A stretch of 64,000 bases of DNA. Source: Alligator mississippiensis. Lineage: Eukaryota > Chordata > Crocodylia > Alligatoridae. The DNA is taken from contig NC_081830.1 in NCBI RefSeq assembly GCF_030867095.1, forward strand, positions 33,525,832-33,589,831, written 5' to 3'. Under the pieces are notes generated by a model, which was given only the letters and a program-made list of their open reading frames with translations, was not told the DNA's origin and searched no databases. The translations under genes and the position numbers were made by a program. This document shows positions 21,347 to 33,210 of this stretch, piece after piece; the first letter of the stretch is position 1, and each line of letters opens with the position of its first letter.

Positions 21347-24300
21347 TAATAGCCCAATGCAGGGGCCAGATCCAGTTGGTGAAACTATGGCAGCTGGCCT
21401 GTAGGGCCCTCCATGGGTCGGGAATTTAGGTGGTGGGGGAGCAGTGGCAAGAAATACTGCTACTCTTTTCCCACTGCCAAATCCCCAAGCCTGGTTGGGC
21501 TGGGCTAAGGCTGAGCCATGTGCCCTACTCCACCCCTGCGCAGCTGGATGGGGCCCTGCTGTGCCTGCCCCACATACCAGATCAGTCCCACAGCTGGATC
21601 TCATCCACAGATGGATCTCATCCACAGATGGACTGGGCACTGCCCATCCAACCACTCACACAGGAAGTGGGAAAGCCAGGTTCACTGGCCGCCTCCTCCT
21701 GAGGGGCTCAAACAGTCATCTCCTACCTCCCAGGAGAGTACCTTACCCACAGCCTGTGGGCAGAGAGGTGTGTGTATGCGCGTGGAGGGAGAGAGGCACC
21801 TACAGAAACATTTGCATCCGACCAGGAGGCACCTGGCGCATTCGGGTGCCTCAGGGTTACATGGCTGCTGAGCAGGGGGCTTTGCACCAAAAGTGTGGAT
21901 TAAGAAGCTCAGTCAAGTCCTGGTGTAAACACCTAAATTTTGGGGGGGACCTGGCCCATAACCTTATGGCTTCTCACATCACACTTGTGGCTGTGAGGTG
22001 CCCACTGTAGCTGTTAACCACATTGTGTTGAGCATGTAAGGAGGTGATCAACCCTCAAGGGCTCAGGACCCAGCTGCAGGTGCTCAGCAGCTCTTAGGGT
22101 GCCTGGCTGGGAGACTGGGTGCTAGCTGCAGCTGATACCAGCTGCTGAGGGAGGAGCCATGATGAGGGTTTAAAAGCTCCAGAGAAGTGTGCAATGAGGA
22201 AGGGAGAGCAGGCTGTGAAGAGGCACAGGGCCAGAAGGGTTTCCCATTCCTTGTCTGAAGGAAGATGGGAGATTTTGTCTGCTTCCTTTGCTTAATTTGT
22301 TTATTGTGGGTATGAAGCTTTGTTGGACGGGATAGGGGGATCTGCTCTGCAGCCTGAAGCCAGAGCTGGCTTGCTTTGCTAAAGAAGCAAGGTAAGAAAC
22401 CTGTGTACAAGTGTCCATGTCACTTCAAAACTTTCCCCTGGCTAAGGCCAACTAATCATAGCTCCCAGTCATTGCCTCCTTGTGATGGAGAGGGAAGCAG
22501 GCTGGAAAATGTAGCCCAGGGAAGGAACCATCCTTCTGGGAGTGGTCTGGGGAGACATGGTGATTACTTCTGTGGCAGAAGTGAAGGGAACAAGGAGGGG
22601 GCTCTGCCTGTGGCTTTTCCTCTGCCATTGACCTGGGAGAGCTCCTAACTCCATCCTCACAGACACACCATTGCTTGGGTGCAAAGCCAGCTTTGTGCTC
22701 TGCTTGCCTGGTCCAGGGAAGATCCCTGCTATGCAGGAAGCACTGGGCTGTAGACTCTGCCCCCTCCCATCTGCTATCACTGCCCTTTGGGACCCTTAGC
22801 AGCTGGTGCAAACCCCAGCAACCAGGCTGCTGTGTTTGGTGCTGGGCACTGGACCAGCACCCAGCAGCCTCTAGAAGCAGCAGGGCATGTCTGTGGCTTC
22901 CAGCTCCCTTTTCCCCAGCACCTGCCAGACTCATGCAGAGCACAGCTTGGGTCCCTGGAGACGAGGGGCAGCAGTTCACAAAGGGGTGGGCATTTTTCAT
23001 ATGTCCCTGAGCACCTAGTGTAGTGGGAGAGGACGGCAGACTGCCCCGTGGCTCTTGCTCCCCTTATCGCTGTGCTGCACAGGAGCTCTGGGAAGGGCTG
23101 GGATGGACACCACTCTCACACTGCTGTGATTGAGCACAGGTAGCACACTCAGTCCAGCCAGCAGTGCTGGCACTGAGGACACACCATGGAGCGGTGTGCC
23201 CTGCTGGGCCGTGACCACCCTCACTGAAACCTGGGCCCCCTTCATTGTGAGGCTGTGGGCCCCTGTGTCTACTTCCCTAGCTGCAATCCCATGGCTGCCT
23301 GTCCTCCAGCAGGCATCCTGCCCTGACATCCTACTGCACTGCCTTTTGTCAGTGGAGAGGGGAAGGGGGGATTTCCAAGCTGCCGTGGGAGCTCCCAACC
23401 TCGCCAAGTGGTTGTTTTTCTAAACAGAACATTTTTCAGGAGCAACGTGCTTCATTAATCACCCTGACTGCGAGGCCAGGATCCCAGTGCCGGGATCTGC
23501 TGACTAACCTAGGCAGAGAGGAGCTTTAATGATGTCCATCTCCTTTCTGGCTGTGGGGCAAAACTGTAAACACTCCCTTTGCATCTCAGAGCAGATGGTT
23601 TCTTTCTCTCCCATGCCCAAGGCAGCAGACAGGAGGGTTTTCCTACCAAAGAACATCACTACCAAGCCCAGCCCTCTTCTGTGGCTTGACACTTTCCTGG
23701 AAAAAGGCACTGGTTTCCCCCTTCCCTTCTATGGTCTGGGTAGGCTATTTTTAAATTGCTGTAGCAAACAGAAGACATGACACAAGGAGACAGGGCTTCT
23801 CCTGGCTGCCACACGGCTCTGTGGGGGCTGAGTGAGCAAGAAAATAACTATTGGAAATGGCTAATTAAATTCTTGCTGGCAGGGATAGGACTGTGGGATC
23901 AGGTCATATCCCATAAAACCCCATGATGCAGACAGCAAAGGGAAGCGTGGCATCAGAGAAGCCTGGAGAACAATCCCCCAGCAAAATGCTAGGGTTGGTA
24001 AAACATCTCAGTCCTGATGGCTCAGCAGGTTGTGCTACATTAATCCCCCAGCTAAGATCAGGTTCCCATTTTGCCTGGCATTAAACATGCCTCCTGACCA
24101 ATAGTCCCTGCTTCAAAGAACTTCCAAGATCTGAGTAGTCTCAATGACTGATGGGTGGGGAAAAGAAAGACTTGCTGCTGCTTCTCTTCCAACTAGGAAA
24201 CTGGCCTCCATCCTGCAGCTTGCTGAGAGCTCTGACCCCAGTCCAGCAAAGCAGTAGAGAAGCCATTAACATGAACCTCATGAGTAGGTCCCTTAACATG

Positions 24301-24904
24301 AGTGGGGCACCTGCAAGACTTAAATACTTCGCCAATACCGTGGTTATGCGGGCAATTAGTGCTGGAGCTGGGAAAAGACCCAAGATATCCCGAGTCCTGG
24401 TCCTGTGCCTCATCTCTCATTAAAGGGATGACTTGCCATCTGAAAAACAATTGGAGACACACTAAAAGACCTGGAAATACTGTGACTGCACCAGCTGTTT
24501 TGCCACTGCCTCCGGGCAAATACTGGAATTTGAAGTGAGCCTTTTTGCCAGTATGCCTCCTTAGTAACACTGAACCAGGCAGATGTCTGGAGAAAGTAAA
24601 CACACAAGGATGATGCCTGTGACTGAACTTGAATTTGTTTGCAAATACAAATGTTTGCAGGAAAGCTTTTCTACTATTCTCTCAGCTCTGCTAATTAGAG
24701 GACTGTTTTGAGGGTGTGTTGACAAGTATATGTAAATTAAAGCTAGGGATTCTGATCTCGTTGAAGTCAATGGCTCTACAGCTGTGAAAATCAGGGATAA
24801 ACAAGGCCAGAGCCAGATCACCATTCTCTGTCCTCCATTTCTCCTGGAGGCCCCGGGCTCTTCCGGACCCAGATGTGTTCAAAAGGGCAGTCTCCTCTTC
24901 CCCC
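21347..24904. other. Unassigned sequence
   Basis: No element recognised with confidence over 3.6 kb. At 21598-21630 the 14-mer atctcatccacaga is directly repeated. The stretch 22015-22410 has an LTR-like look: a tttaaaag box near 22170 and gcaag|gtaaga near 22390. I found no termini or TSD, so it is not called. Confidence 0.35.
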
Positions 24905-25290
24905 TCCTTGAGACCTAAATCCAGCTTCACAAGAGACTGCTGAGGGGAGATCTTGTAGCCGCCTATGAATTTATTAGGGGAGGTCAACGGGGAATAGGTG
25001 GTGCGCTGTTTACTAGGGTGCCCCAGGGAGTGACTAGGAATAATGGGTGTAAACTAGTTGAGAGTGGATTTAGGTTAGATATTAGGAAGAAATTTTTCAC
25101 AGTAAGGGTGGCCAGGATCTGGAACGGGCTTCCAAGAGAGGTAGTGCTTTCACCTAGCTTGGAGGTCTTCAGGAAGAGGCTAGATAGTCACCTGGCTGGG
25201 GTCATCTGACCTCGGTCCTCCTTCCTGCCAGGGGCAGGGGGTCGGACACAATGATCCATTGTGGTCCCTTCCGACTCTACAATGTATGAA
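24905..25290 (+). repeat. CR1 LINE 3' fragment with ORF2 C-terminus
   Basis: Translation gives LLRGDLVAAYEFIRGGQRG, then TRVPQGVTRN, FRLDIRKKFFTV and the conserved VARIWNGLPREVV block, ending SHLAGVI before a stop at 25207-25209. The CR1 3' UTR and a ctacaatgtatgaatctata tail follow. It is nearly open over about 90 codons and belongs to a subfamily close to the old minus-strand CR1 at 9.8 kb. Confidence 0.85.
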
Positions 25291-25778
25291 TCTATACCGA
25301 CAAATCAAACATTTAAGCCCCTGCATCTGCATGTCTCCTCTTCATTTAATTTATCCCCTTAGTATCCTTCTCCAGTCCTTGAAAAGTAGTAAAGCTGGGA
25401 GCACCCTTTCTAGAACCATAGTTCAGTGCTCTTCATGTGGGTCCTTCGATGGATCCAGCCCTTAAATTATCAGGGCATCAAACAGTCCACCAAATCAATG
25501 TACTTTATATGTTTTCCCACCAGCTGGCAAAGGGAAGTGTAGTCTGCAAGCCCACCACTTCTGGATGACTAGGGTGCTGCCATTCTAGGACCACCTAGGC
25601 ACAGAGGGATGTTGCATGGCTCACCTCAGACTCCACTCTGGCTGAGGACAACAGTGTCTCATGGGCAGATGACCTGACCTGGTCATTGCTTCAGTTGCCT
25701 TCCAAATGAACACCAAGCCCCAGATGCTATCCCACCCATCAGGCATCTGTATCACTTACATGTGATTCTATTCTGCCC
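25291..25778. other. Unassigned sequence
   Basis: Nothing recognised. Confidence 0.4.
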
Positions 25779-26691
25779 TGTTCAGGGCATCTACTTGTGC
25801 GGGCCGGGGGTGAGCCGGGCCCGTCTTTGTGCACGCGGGCTGTGGCCAGCAGCTCGGGCACGTGAGGCCAGAGAGAACCGTGCGGCGGCAAGGCACGCAC
25901 GGGCTAGAATTAGTCACAGAGGCATAATGGTTGATTTAAAGATTATTTACTTACACCCAAGATGGTTGCAGTGCAGGCAGGAAAACTTGCTTGAGTTACA
26001 GTTGCAGATATAAAAGAAGAGAGGTGGACTAGAGTTCCTTCCCGTGAACACTCTTCTAGCCCAACCAGTTGGAGGCTTTAAACCGCGAGCCCGTCGCGCC
26101 AACCGAAGAAAGTACTCGAAACAAAACAAGAGCTCTGAATACACTCACACAAAGTTTGCTAGGCTCTGTGGATCCTTTTTGCGCGCAGGGAAGAAGGATA
26201 CATCGGGATTGCGCTCGGTGATGGGGAGAGGCTAGAGGCTGATCAGACCTCTGTTGCCTGCTTGAAACGCATTGGGTCCGTAAGGATCTGCAGCGCTTAG
26301 AGATCTTCACACAGCGTGAAGTCTCCTCCTCCTGGTGTTCGTGGAGTCCTCCAACTTGGGCAGAAACCACTCAAGCTCTTTATACGGCTAGCAAGCCAAT
26401 CACTAGCCGCTACGTGTGAATAATTTAGAACTAGCCAATGGTGGGGCACAAATTTGAATATGAATGGCGGGAACTCCTTGCAACGAGCATTTCTGTGCTG
26501 CAAAGAAGAAATGCACACTGCAAAGAAAGCTACAAAACGGCGGGAACTTCTTTTGCACCTGGGGTTCTCCTCTGCAGCGGAAAACTCCACCGTGCAAAGA
26601 AGCTGCAATTTGGCGGGAAATAATTCAGTGGTGCCCAAGCGCACACAAACAAAAACTCACAACTTTGGGTTGTGACACTACTCTTGTAACA
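25779..26691 (-). mobile_element. CpG-rich LTR-like unit, minus strand
   Basis: The unit runs from tgttcagggc to cttgtaaca (TG...CA). On the minus strand it has a TATAAAG box (26378-26384) and an ATTGG box just upstream (about 26396-26402). Further upstream are three GGCGGGAA sites at 26466, 26539 and 26612. This order fits a retroviral U3. CpG content is far above the surroundings, suggesting a relatively young or promoter-like sequence. I found no clear target-site duplication, so the ends are approximate. No coding region accompanies it. Confidence 0.6.
26466..26620 (-). promoter_or_regulatory. Three E2F-like sites at exact 73-bp spacing
   Basis: GGCGGGAA starts at 26466, 26539 and 26612. 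The last lies within tttggcgggaaa, which matches the E2F consensus. Tgcaaagaa-type words recur between them. The equal spacing shows a tandem duplication of a 73-bp U3 enhancer unit. E2F binding is inferred from the motif only. Confidence 0.6.
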
Positions 26692-26996
26692 CACCGTCCT
26701 CTTAGCCTTAAGGTTGAGTCACAAAAAAGCAGTGAGGCAGATGAGGACCCACCCACCTTTTGCACTAATTCTTTTCCAGGGATATGAGCAGGCTGGAATA
26801 GAATCACATGCCTTAGTACTTAGGTACTCAATTTACATGCCTAATAGGAGAAATAGGAACTGGTCCCCACTTCTGTAGCTGTAGCCATGGTGAAACAAGT
26901 GCTCCTATCTGTACTTCCTCAAGAAAAGAGCATTGAGTTGTTCTCTCTCTAGAGAGCTGGCATCTCTTTTTTTCCATCCCCGAATATGTTATAATG
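26692..26996. other. Unassigned sequence
   Basis: Nothing recognised. Confidence 0.4.
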
Positions 26997-27212
26997 CAGG
27001 GGTTGGCAACCTATGGTCTGTGGAGCCAGGGCGACTTCAATGTCATTCAGTGATGGAGGCTTCATCCACAACGCCGTTGGGAGGCAAAGGGTTTTGTCTT
27101 TGCTGGGGCTGGACAACAGACCGGGCAGCAGAGAAAAGCAGCAACAACCACCAAGTCCTACTTCCAGCCCACTTGGGACCAGAGCTGGGTCATTCTGGCC
27201 CGTGGTTAGCAA
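26997..27212. repeat. Possible hAT MITE
   Basis: The left end caggggttggcaacctatgg and the right part cccgtggttagcaaacattg are of hAT type and partly inverted (ggttggcaac against gttagcaaac). No TSD was found, so the right boundary is approximate. Confidence 0.45.
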
Positions 27213-28738
27213 ACATTGCCATTTGCTGCTCTAATGTTTCCAAGTTTCCTTCAGAGTTTCCTCTCCAAATATGAAGGCCCGCAAACCCAACAGGCAGATT
27301 GTTCAAAAGAAGCTGGGATCCAATGCTGCTTCTGTCTGGGTTGAGAAATTCTGAGGATACTGCGGCACAATTGTGTTTCCAAGTGATATTCGTAGCAACT
27401 TCTGCCCTGGCTGTTCTCCTTTGCTGCTTTCCTACTGCATGGGGTTTCAGGCCTGGGCCGCGCCCCTCCATGCTAGTGACAGGGATGGGTTTGCCTTCCA
27501 TCACCAAGCAGACTGAAGACCCCATGTAATGAATCTATGAAAGGACATCTTTGGGCAAGCATGTTTTCCCTTTCTCTGTGTGCTGTATACTACCTTACTG
27601 TTGTTACCCTTCCCTCTTAACCTAGCCTTCCTCACTTGAGCACCTTCCTTCTGCGTCTCTCTCTCCAATTTTCTTCTCCAGCCAAGTGGTTAATAAAGCA
27701 ACAGAAAATAGAAGAGGTCAGAGATGAGTACCTGCTTGACAAAAAAATAATTAGACTGCCCCAGCTGTTTGCTTAGAGCAGCAGTCACAGATAAAGGGCC
27801 CAAAGATATGCAGGCTAAAAATAGCCCGAGCCTTATAAATTAAACAAAAGGTTTTTTGCTGGGCTTTCAGGAAGAGACTTTTCCAGCAGTATTTCTTATC
27901 TCTGTGAGATAGAGCTCCCAGGTGATGTTTATCATTACTAACCAGACAGACTATATGTCATTACATTGCAAGTGGTTGGAAATGTTAGTTCATACTAGCC
28001 ATGCTCTGGGTTCCTGACAGCTTCCATAAGCCCCCAGCAAAGAGTCTCAGCCTCAAGCTTTTCCATCAGCTTCCTCACTCTCTGCCTTTTCTCTGATTCA
28101 GTGCAGCATGCTGCCTGTTCTCTGGACTGAGATTTGGATGCCTGTGCTGCAGGTTGGCTCCCTGTTGTTTGTGCACTTCATTCTGATCATCCAACCCAGT
28201 TGAGAAGCGCACCATCCTTCCAGTAACATCTAAGAAAGAATTGGTTTCATAGATCCAAGCCAAAGGTTCTTCAGAGCCCAATAACTCATTGTACCAGCAC
28301 AGCTAAGGTGCACTGTAGACAGCAATGCATGAGAGAAGTGGCTGGCATCACATCCGACCACCTCAGGCTGCCCAGCCCCAAATAGCCAGATACAGCTTCT
28401 GGCACAACTCTAGCCCTTCCCCTGCTTCTTATACAGCCTCAAGTCCCTGCAGGTGCTGTGAAGCACTCAGAACCTCAGATTACTGCTCTTCAGAGACCCG
28501 GACCCTGACCTCCAGTGTTTGCACAGCTCCAGAAGTCTGTTCAGAATGAGGGCCAGAGATGGTAGACTCAGGGTGTTGGTTTCTGAAGAGTTAATGCACA
28601 CAGAGCCCCTTCTAGATGAAAAGGACATTCTTAACTTTTTTCAAGAGCTCAGTGTTGCCATTTTATTAAAACACAATCTCATTTATCACCATAGCAATAT
28701 GTAAGCTCTGAGACCAGATGTCATGTCACTCTTGATTT
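27213..28738. other. Unassigned, contains a motif cluster
   Basis: Mostly unrecognised sequence. The 27690-27960 part stands out for its motif density and is listed separately. Confidence 0.4.
27690..27960 (+). promoter_or_regulatory. Candidate enhancer: MEF2, E-box and GATA motifs
   Basis: Within about 200 bp lie a cagctg E-box (27764), a perfect MEF2 word ctaaaaatag (about 27815), an AT-rich ccttataaattaaac, and GATA words (cagataaagg, cttatctctgtgagataga). Repeats flank the region but do not cover it. Function and conservation are unproven. Confidence 0.3.
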
Positions 28739-28890
28739 GTATCACAGTAAGTGCCAGTGATCAAGTCAGAACCAGCACACTGCAACAGTGCTGTCCCTGG
28801 CTGAGGTCAGGCCGGGAGACCTCCCTGGTTAGACTGTGCTGGCACTGTGAATGGTGGTGGTGACTGGTATTCCTCCTTCTAACTCAGTTT
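28739..28890. repeat. Dispersed repeat, related to 32520-32640
   Basis: The text around gagacctccctggttagact, then tggtattcctccttctaact, aligns with 32545-32630 (gagacctctcctggtcagat, then tggtattccttcttccaagt). It may be the 3' UTR of the LINE that follows at higher coordinates. Element class is unknown. Confidence 0.45.
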
Positions 28891-28936
28891 CATAGATTTC
28901 ATAGACATAAGGGCTGGAAGGGACCTCGGTTCCTGC
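28891..28936 (-). repeat. Short CR1 3' tail
   Basis: The text ttcatagatttcatagacat followed by aagggctggaagggacc is the minus-strand 3' end of CR1. Only about 45 bp remain. Confidence 0.6.
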
Positions 28937-29111
28937 TGCCTCAGTGTGAGGTTGCTAGTGCAACTGGCCAGACCAAATCACAAACAGAAACAAGGTTAAA
29001 TACAGAGGGTCTCCAATTTTAAATCCTGGGCCTGTCTCCAGTGAAATGCTAGTGGTCATGAGTGTAATAAGGGCCCTTTCCCTGTTACTGAAGATGTGGA
29101 AAAAATCATCA

Positions 29112-31210
29112 TCAGCTATCACTCAATACAGGGCTGATGTCTGCTGGAGAGGGGACAGGGGAGGGAGGGAGATTACTGGTGAGTTTTAAGGGGCTGAGGA
29201 GGCCAATCGGTGCTCTGCAAGGTTTTCCACAGATATGACAAGTGGTGCCTTGGTGGGTGCACAGCTGTTGGCCAGGATGTTGTGCACTTTCCTTCCTTCT
29301 CTGCCATTTCTTGGCTTCCAGAGCAAGACAGTTCTCTTCAATGTGAGCTCTAGCTTGATGTATAATGCAGTGCCATTGAGACCTGTTACCAGCCAGCACT
29401 TCCCAGTTTGTAAGGGTGATTTCACCCTCCTTAAGGTTTGCTTTCAGGGTGTCCTTGTAGTGCTTCCTCTGTCCTCTGTGGGTCCTCTTACCATGATTGA
29501 CTTGAAAGAAGAGGACTTGCTTTGGGAAACAAGTGTCAGCCATCAGTGCACAGTGGCCAGCACAGTGCAGTTGATATTTCATGATCTTTGGCCTCAATGC
29601 TGGTTATGTTAGCTGCAAAGAGGATGCTGGCATTGGTGCAGTGGTCTTCCCATCTCGTGCAAAGGATCTTCCTGAGGCAATGCTGATGGAACTGTTCCAG
29701 GCACATAAGATGGGTTTGATACATCACCCATGTTTCACACTCATAGAGGAGTGTGGGGATAATCAATGCATTGTAGACCAGGATCTTAGCTTCCATCTGC
29801 AGATCTTGGTCAGCAAAGACATGGCGAAGCAGCTTTCTGAAGGATACGTTGGCACAGTGAATCCTATATTCGATTTCTATATCAAGAATGACTGGGAGAG
29901 GTGGCTACCAAGGTATGGGAAATGCTCAATGTTTTCCTGAGGTTCTCCATCAGTGCTAATTTGTGGGGGGAGGAGGGCAGCTTGTGCTGGGGCAGGCTGA
30001 TGGATCACCTTGTTCTTCCCAATGTTAAAGGAGAGTCCCAGGCTGTGATAGGCACCTGAGAAAAGGTCAAGGGTGGACTCCAGATCAGTCTCAGTGTGCA
30101 CAAGGATAACACAGTCGTCAGCATACTGAAGGTCGGTGATGCCAGTTTTGGTAATTTTCATTTTGCTGTGAAGGCGCTGCAGGTTGAAAAGTTGACTGTC
30201 CATTTGATACTCAACCCCAATTTCAGGAGGAAGGTGGTCACAGATGGGAATCAAAATCACAGCAAGATAGATGGAGAAAAGGTTTGGGGAGATGCTGCTG
30301 CCCTACTTGACACCAGTACAGATGGCAAATGGCTCTGTCTCTGATCCACTGCAAAGGACTGTGGCAGTCATCCCATCATGGAGTAGCCTGAGGATGCTGA
30401 TGAGCCTCAGTGGACAACCAGACCTAACCAGCAGCTTCCATAAGGCTTCACAATTGATGGAGTTGAAGGCCTTGCTTAGGGTAACGAATACCATAAGCAG
30501 CTCTTGGTGTTGCTTTCTACGCTTCCCCTGGATCTGTCATGCAACAAAAATTACGTCGCTGAGATGGTCTAAAACCAAACTGGGATTCTGGGAGGACATC
30601 TTCGGAAAGGGGGAAGAAGTGATTCAGAAGGATACAGGTAATAATCTTCCTGGCAATGGAGAAGAGGGCAGTGCCTTAGTAGTTCCCACACACTGACTTG
30701 TCCCCTTTCTTGAAGATGGTCACAATGTTGGCATTCTTTAAGTCAGGTGGAACTTCCTCATTAACTCATATTTTGATGAACAGTTGGTGAAATGTTGTGC
30801 TAATGCTGTTCTACCAACTTTAAAGACCTCTGCGGGGATGCCATCTGGGCCTAGTGCCTTATTGTTCTTGGTCTGAGTGATGGCATACTAGACATCCTTG
30901 AAGGATAGGGGATCAGCAAGAGGTTCTCTTACTGGGTGTTGAGGGATGGACTCGATGGTGGCAGCTGAGACCTCAGATCCATGGTTAAGTAGAGACTTGA
31001 AGTGCTCTTTCCAGCTTTGCTTGATTATCTGTGAGAAGGGTGGAGCCATCCTGGGATCACAAGGGGGCTAGGCCAGTGCAACATGGCCTGTGAATGTTTT
31101 TTATTGCTTGTCAGAAGTTTCTAATGTCATGTTGGTCAGTGAAAATCTGGATGTTCATGACCTTCACTTGTCACCACTGGTTCTTGAGGAGAGGTGCCTT
31201 TAAGGGCAAA
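29112..31210 (-). pseudogene. Decayed LINE ORF2: RT plus C-terminal zinc knuckle
   Basis: Minus-strand pieces line up in order. The KNNKALGPDGIPAEV finger motif lies at about 30888-30829. Next come KAFNSINCEALW (30494-30303) and the YADD active site at 30125-30114, followed by the GLSFNIGKNKVIHQP motif. A thumb region follows (ETWVMYQTHL, 29796-29536). The C-terminal domain is at 29597-29112, with GKRTHRGQRKHYKDTLKA and a Cys motif CHICGKPC. This layout matches a broad vertebrate LINE group with a C-terminal zinc finger; I do not assign a clade. At least three frameshifts and several stops are present. Endonuclease is not seen. Confidence 0.8.
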
Positions 31211-32519
31211 CCTGTTTTGCATAATGACCAGAGGGGGTGGAGCTTATTCACCATATAAGCCAAGCTCCAGGAGCAGAGCTTGCAGTCTGATTCTAACCCT
31301 GGGGGAAGAAGATGCTCCTAGGAGGCCTGCAGTGAATTGAAGTGCAGTGCATAAGCCTAGCAGGGCTGAGCGGTTTTGAGCCTATGAACAGAGGGACAGC
31401 ACCTTGGCAGGATGGTGTTGCTTTTGTGAGACTGTGGGTTTGTGCTAAGGCAGATTTTTTGGCTTGTTTGAAGCACAGGACAGCCGTGGGATTGTTGGGG
31501 AGACTGCTGAGAGTCCTCTGGAAGTGGGGTGCTTGGTGGAGCTGACAAAGGCTTGAGGACTTGGGGGGGGGGGCGGGGCAAGCCCAAGGAATCTTGAGAC
31601 TAGGCTAAAGGTCCTAAACCAGCAGAGAGAGATGGAGGGTGTTAAGAGTAAGCCCAGTGGGGAGGTGAAGTGTGTGGCACTAAGATTGGGTGGTCTCCTG
31701 GAACTGGAAACAGACTATCCATTTGTTTCAAGAGCTTATTCTATGTGGACTCTGATAGGGGGTGCCAGTCCCCGTGGACTGTGAATTGGGGCTAGGAAGA
31801 GAGCCTTAGTTAGGGACTGTTAATTGAGAGGGCAGAGAAAGCCCTGGATATCAACTGCTAGTTGTGAGTCTCAGAGAAAGAAAGTGAGTTTTCTCAGTAA
31901 AGGCTAGGGATTTCCAGATGCCTTCCCATGATGAACAGCATGGGAAAAGGCACCTGAAGTATCCTCCTGGCTGCCTCCCAAGTTTATTACAATAATACCA
32001 AGGCAGGGTAGGGGAGGCAGGGGGTTGTTAGTGTGCCAGAGAGGGAAAGAGGCCAGAGCAGGCCACCTGGGGAATGGCAGACCACTCAAGAGATCCTAGG
32101 CCTGCTATGATGAACAGAGCCCTTATTTCAAGAGAGGACCTGCTCCAGTTCCAGGTTGAGTTGATGCATTCTTATTCCCTAAATATGGCTGTAGTTCCAG
32201 ATGACTGTGGAGCTCTGCTCCAGATCACAGCCATCTGGCATAAGGTAGAAGCAAAGGAGGCCCCTTCCTCCAGGATGAAGTGATGCCCGGTGTGCCGGCC
32301 TTCCAGCTGTGTGTACAGAACCATGACCAGTGATTGCATAGCATCATCTAGGAATGCATGTGGCAGAGAGCGCTTGTCTAAGAGTGACTGATGCAGCTCA
32401 ACTTGTTGGCCAGGGGGCTTAACAGATCAAACTTGCTCAAAGTGTGTCTGCTACTCAGAGTGGAAGTCTGCTGCTTTGAAGCCTGCTCCCTCACAACTGG
32501 TTAGCACATTAAAATAAAG
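31211..32519. other. Unassigned; possible LTR promoter fragment
   Basis: 31215-31290 has a caccatataagcc TATA-like box, and a pattern similar to 36370-36400 (gaccatataagagc). There is a G run at 31561-31577. No ends or TSD were found, so an LTR origin is only possible. Confidence 0.3.
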
Positions 32520-33210
32520 CTGGAGCTGTCTGAGGCTGTGTCGAGAGACCTCTCCTGGTCAGATTGATGTGGCACAGGGAATGGGTGGTGATGGCTTGGG
32601 AGGTGGTATTCCTTCTTCCAAGTCAGCTCTTCCCTGAAGCAGCAAAGGAGAAGGAAGTATGCCTTGTGATCTCCTTGGGTCCCTACTCCCACTGTGTCTT
32701 GCAGGGGGTGCTGATGCTGGAAGGGGGTATGAGGCACACCACTGGCAAGGCAGGTGTGAGGATGACCAGCAAGAAGGGAAGGAGGAAGCAGTGGCGTGAA
32801 ACCATACAGGGTGGCAGATCCAGGCCTCTCTCTAGCCTCTAGCTGGACTTCAATGGTTGTGGACTTGGGAGTGGAGGGATTGTATATGAGGACCTTTGTG
32901 TGGTCTCCCAAGTGGCAGGGAGCTGTACAGCCCTTCCCTGAGAAGGATTGCCATGACTCTGGCTTGCAGACCAAGCCTGCCCTGATGATGATTTCTGGGT
33001 TCCCTATGCTCTCTGGTAGGCACAATGGAGGAGGGTCTGTTTATTGTGGATGGAGAACATGGGAGCACTTTGTCTACAGGATGCAAGTTTGTCAAAGACC
33101 ATGGGCATCATCGCATCCATGTACATCCAGTCTAGATAGTATGGTGAGACATGTCCTTGTCCAGAGTTCAGAGGAGCTGAGGGAGGAGCAGCACAAACCA
33201 ATCTATGGGG
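32520..33210. repeat. Possible dispersed repeat with long minus frame
   Basis: The first 120 bp resemble 28739-28890. A 174-codon minus frame (33025-32501) covers the rest but shows no domain and is Pro/His/Ser rich. It is not called as a gene. Confidence 0.3.

Noticed and set aside
22015..22420. Possible LTR with tttaaaag box and gcaag|gtaaga donor
   Set aside because: No TG...CA ends, no TSD and no second copy in the window.
31215..31600. LTR-like TATA region similar to 36370
   Set aside because: Only the catataag words match. No termini found.
32501..33025. 174-codon minus frame
   Set aside because: Part of a possible dispersed repeat. No LINE, endonuclease or other motif could be recognised.
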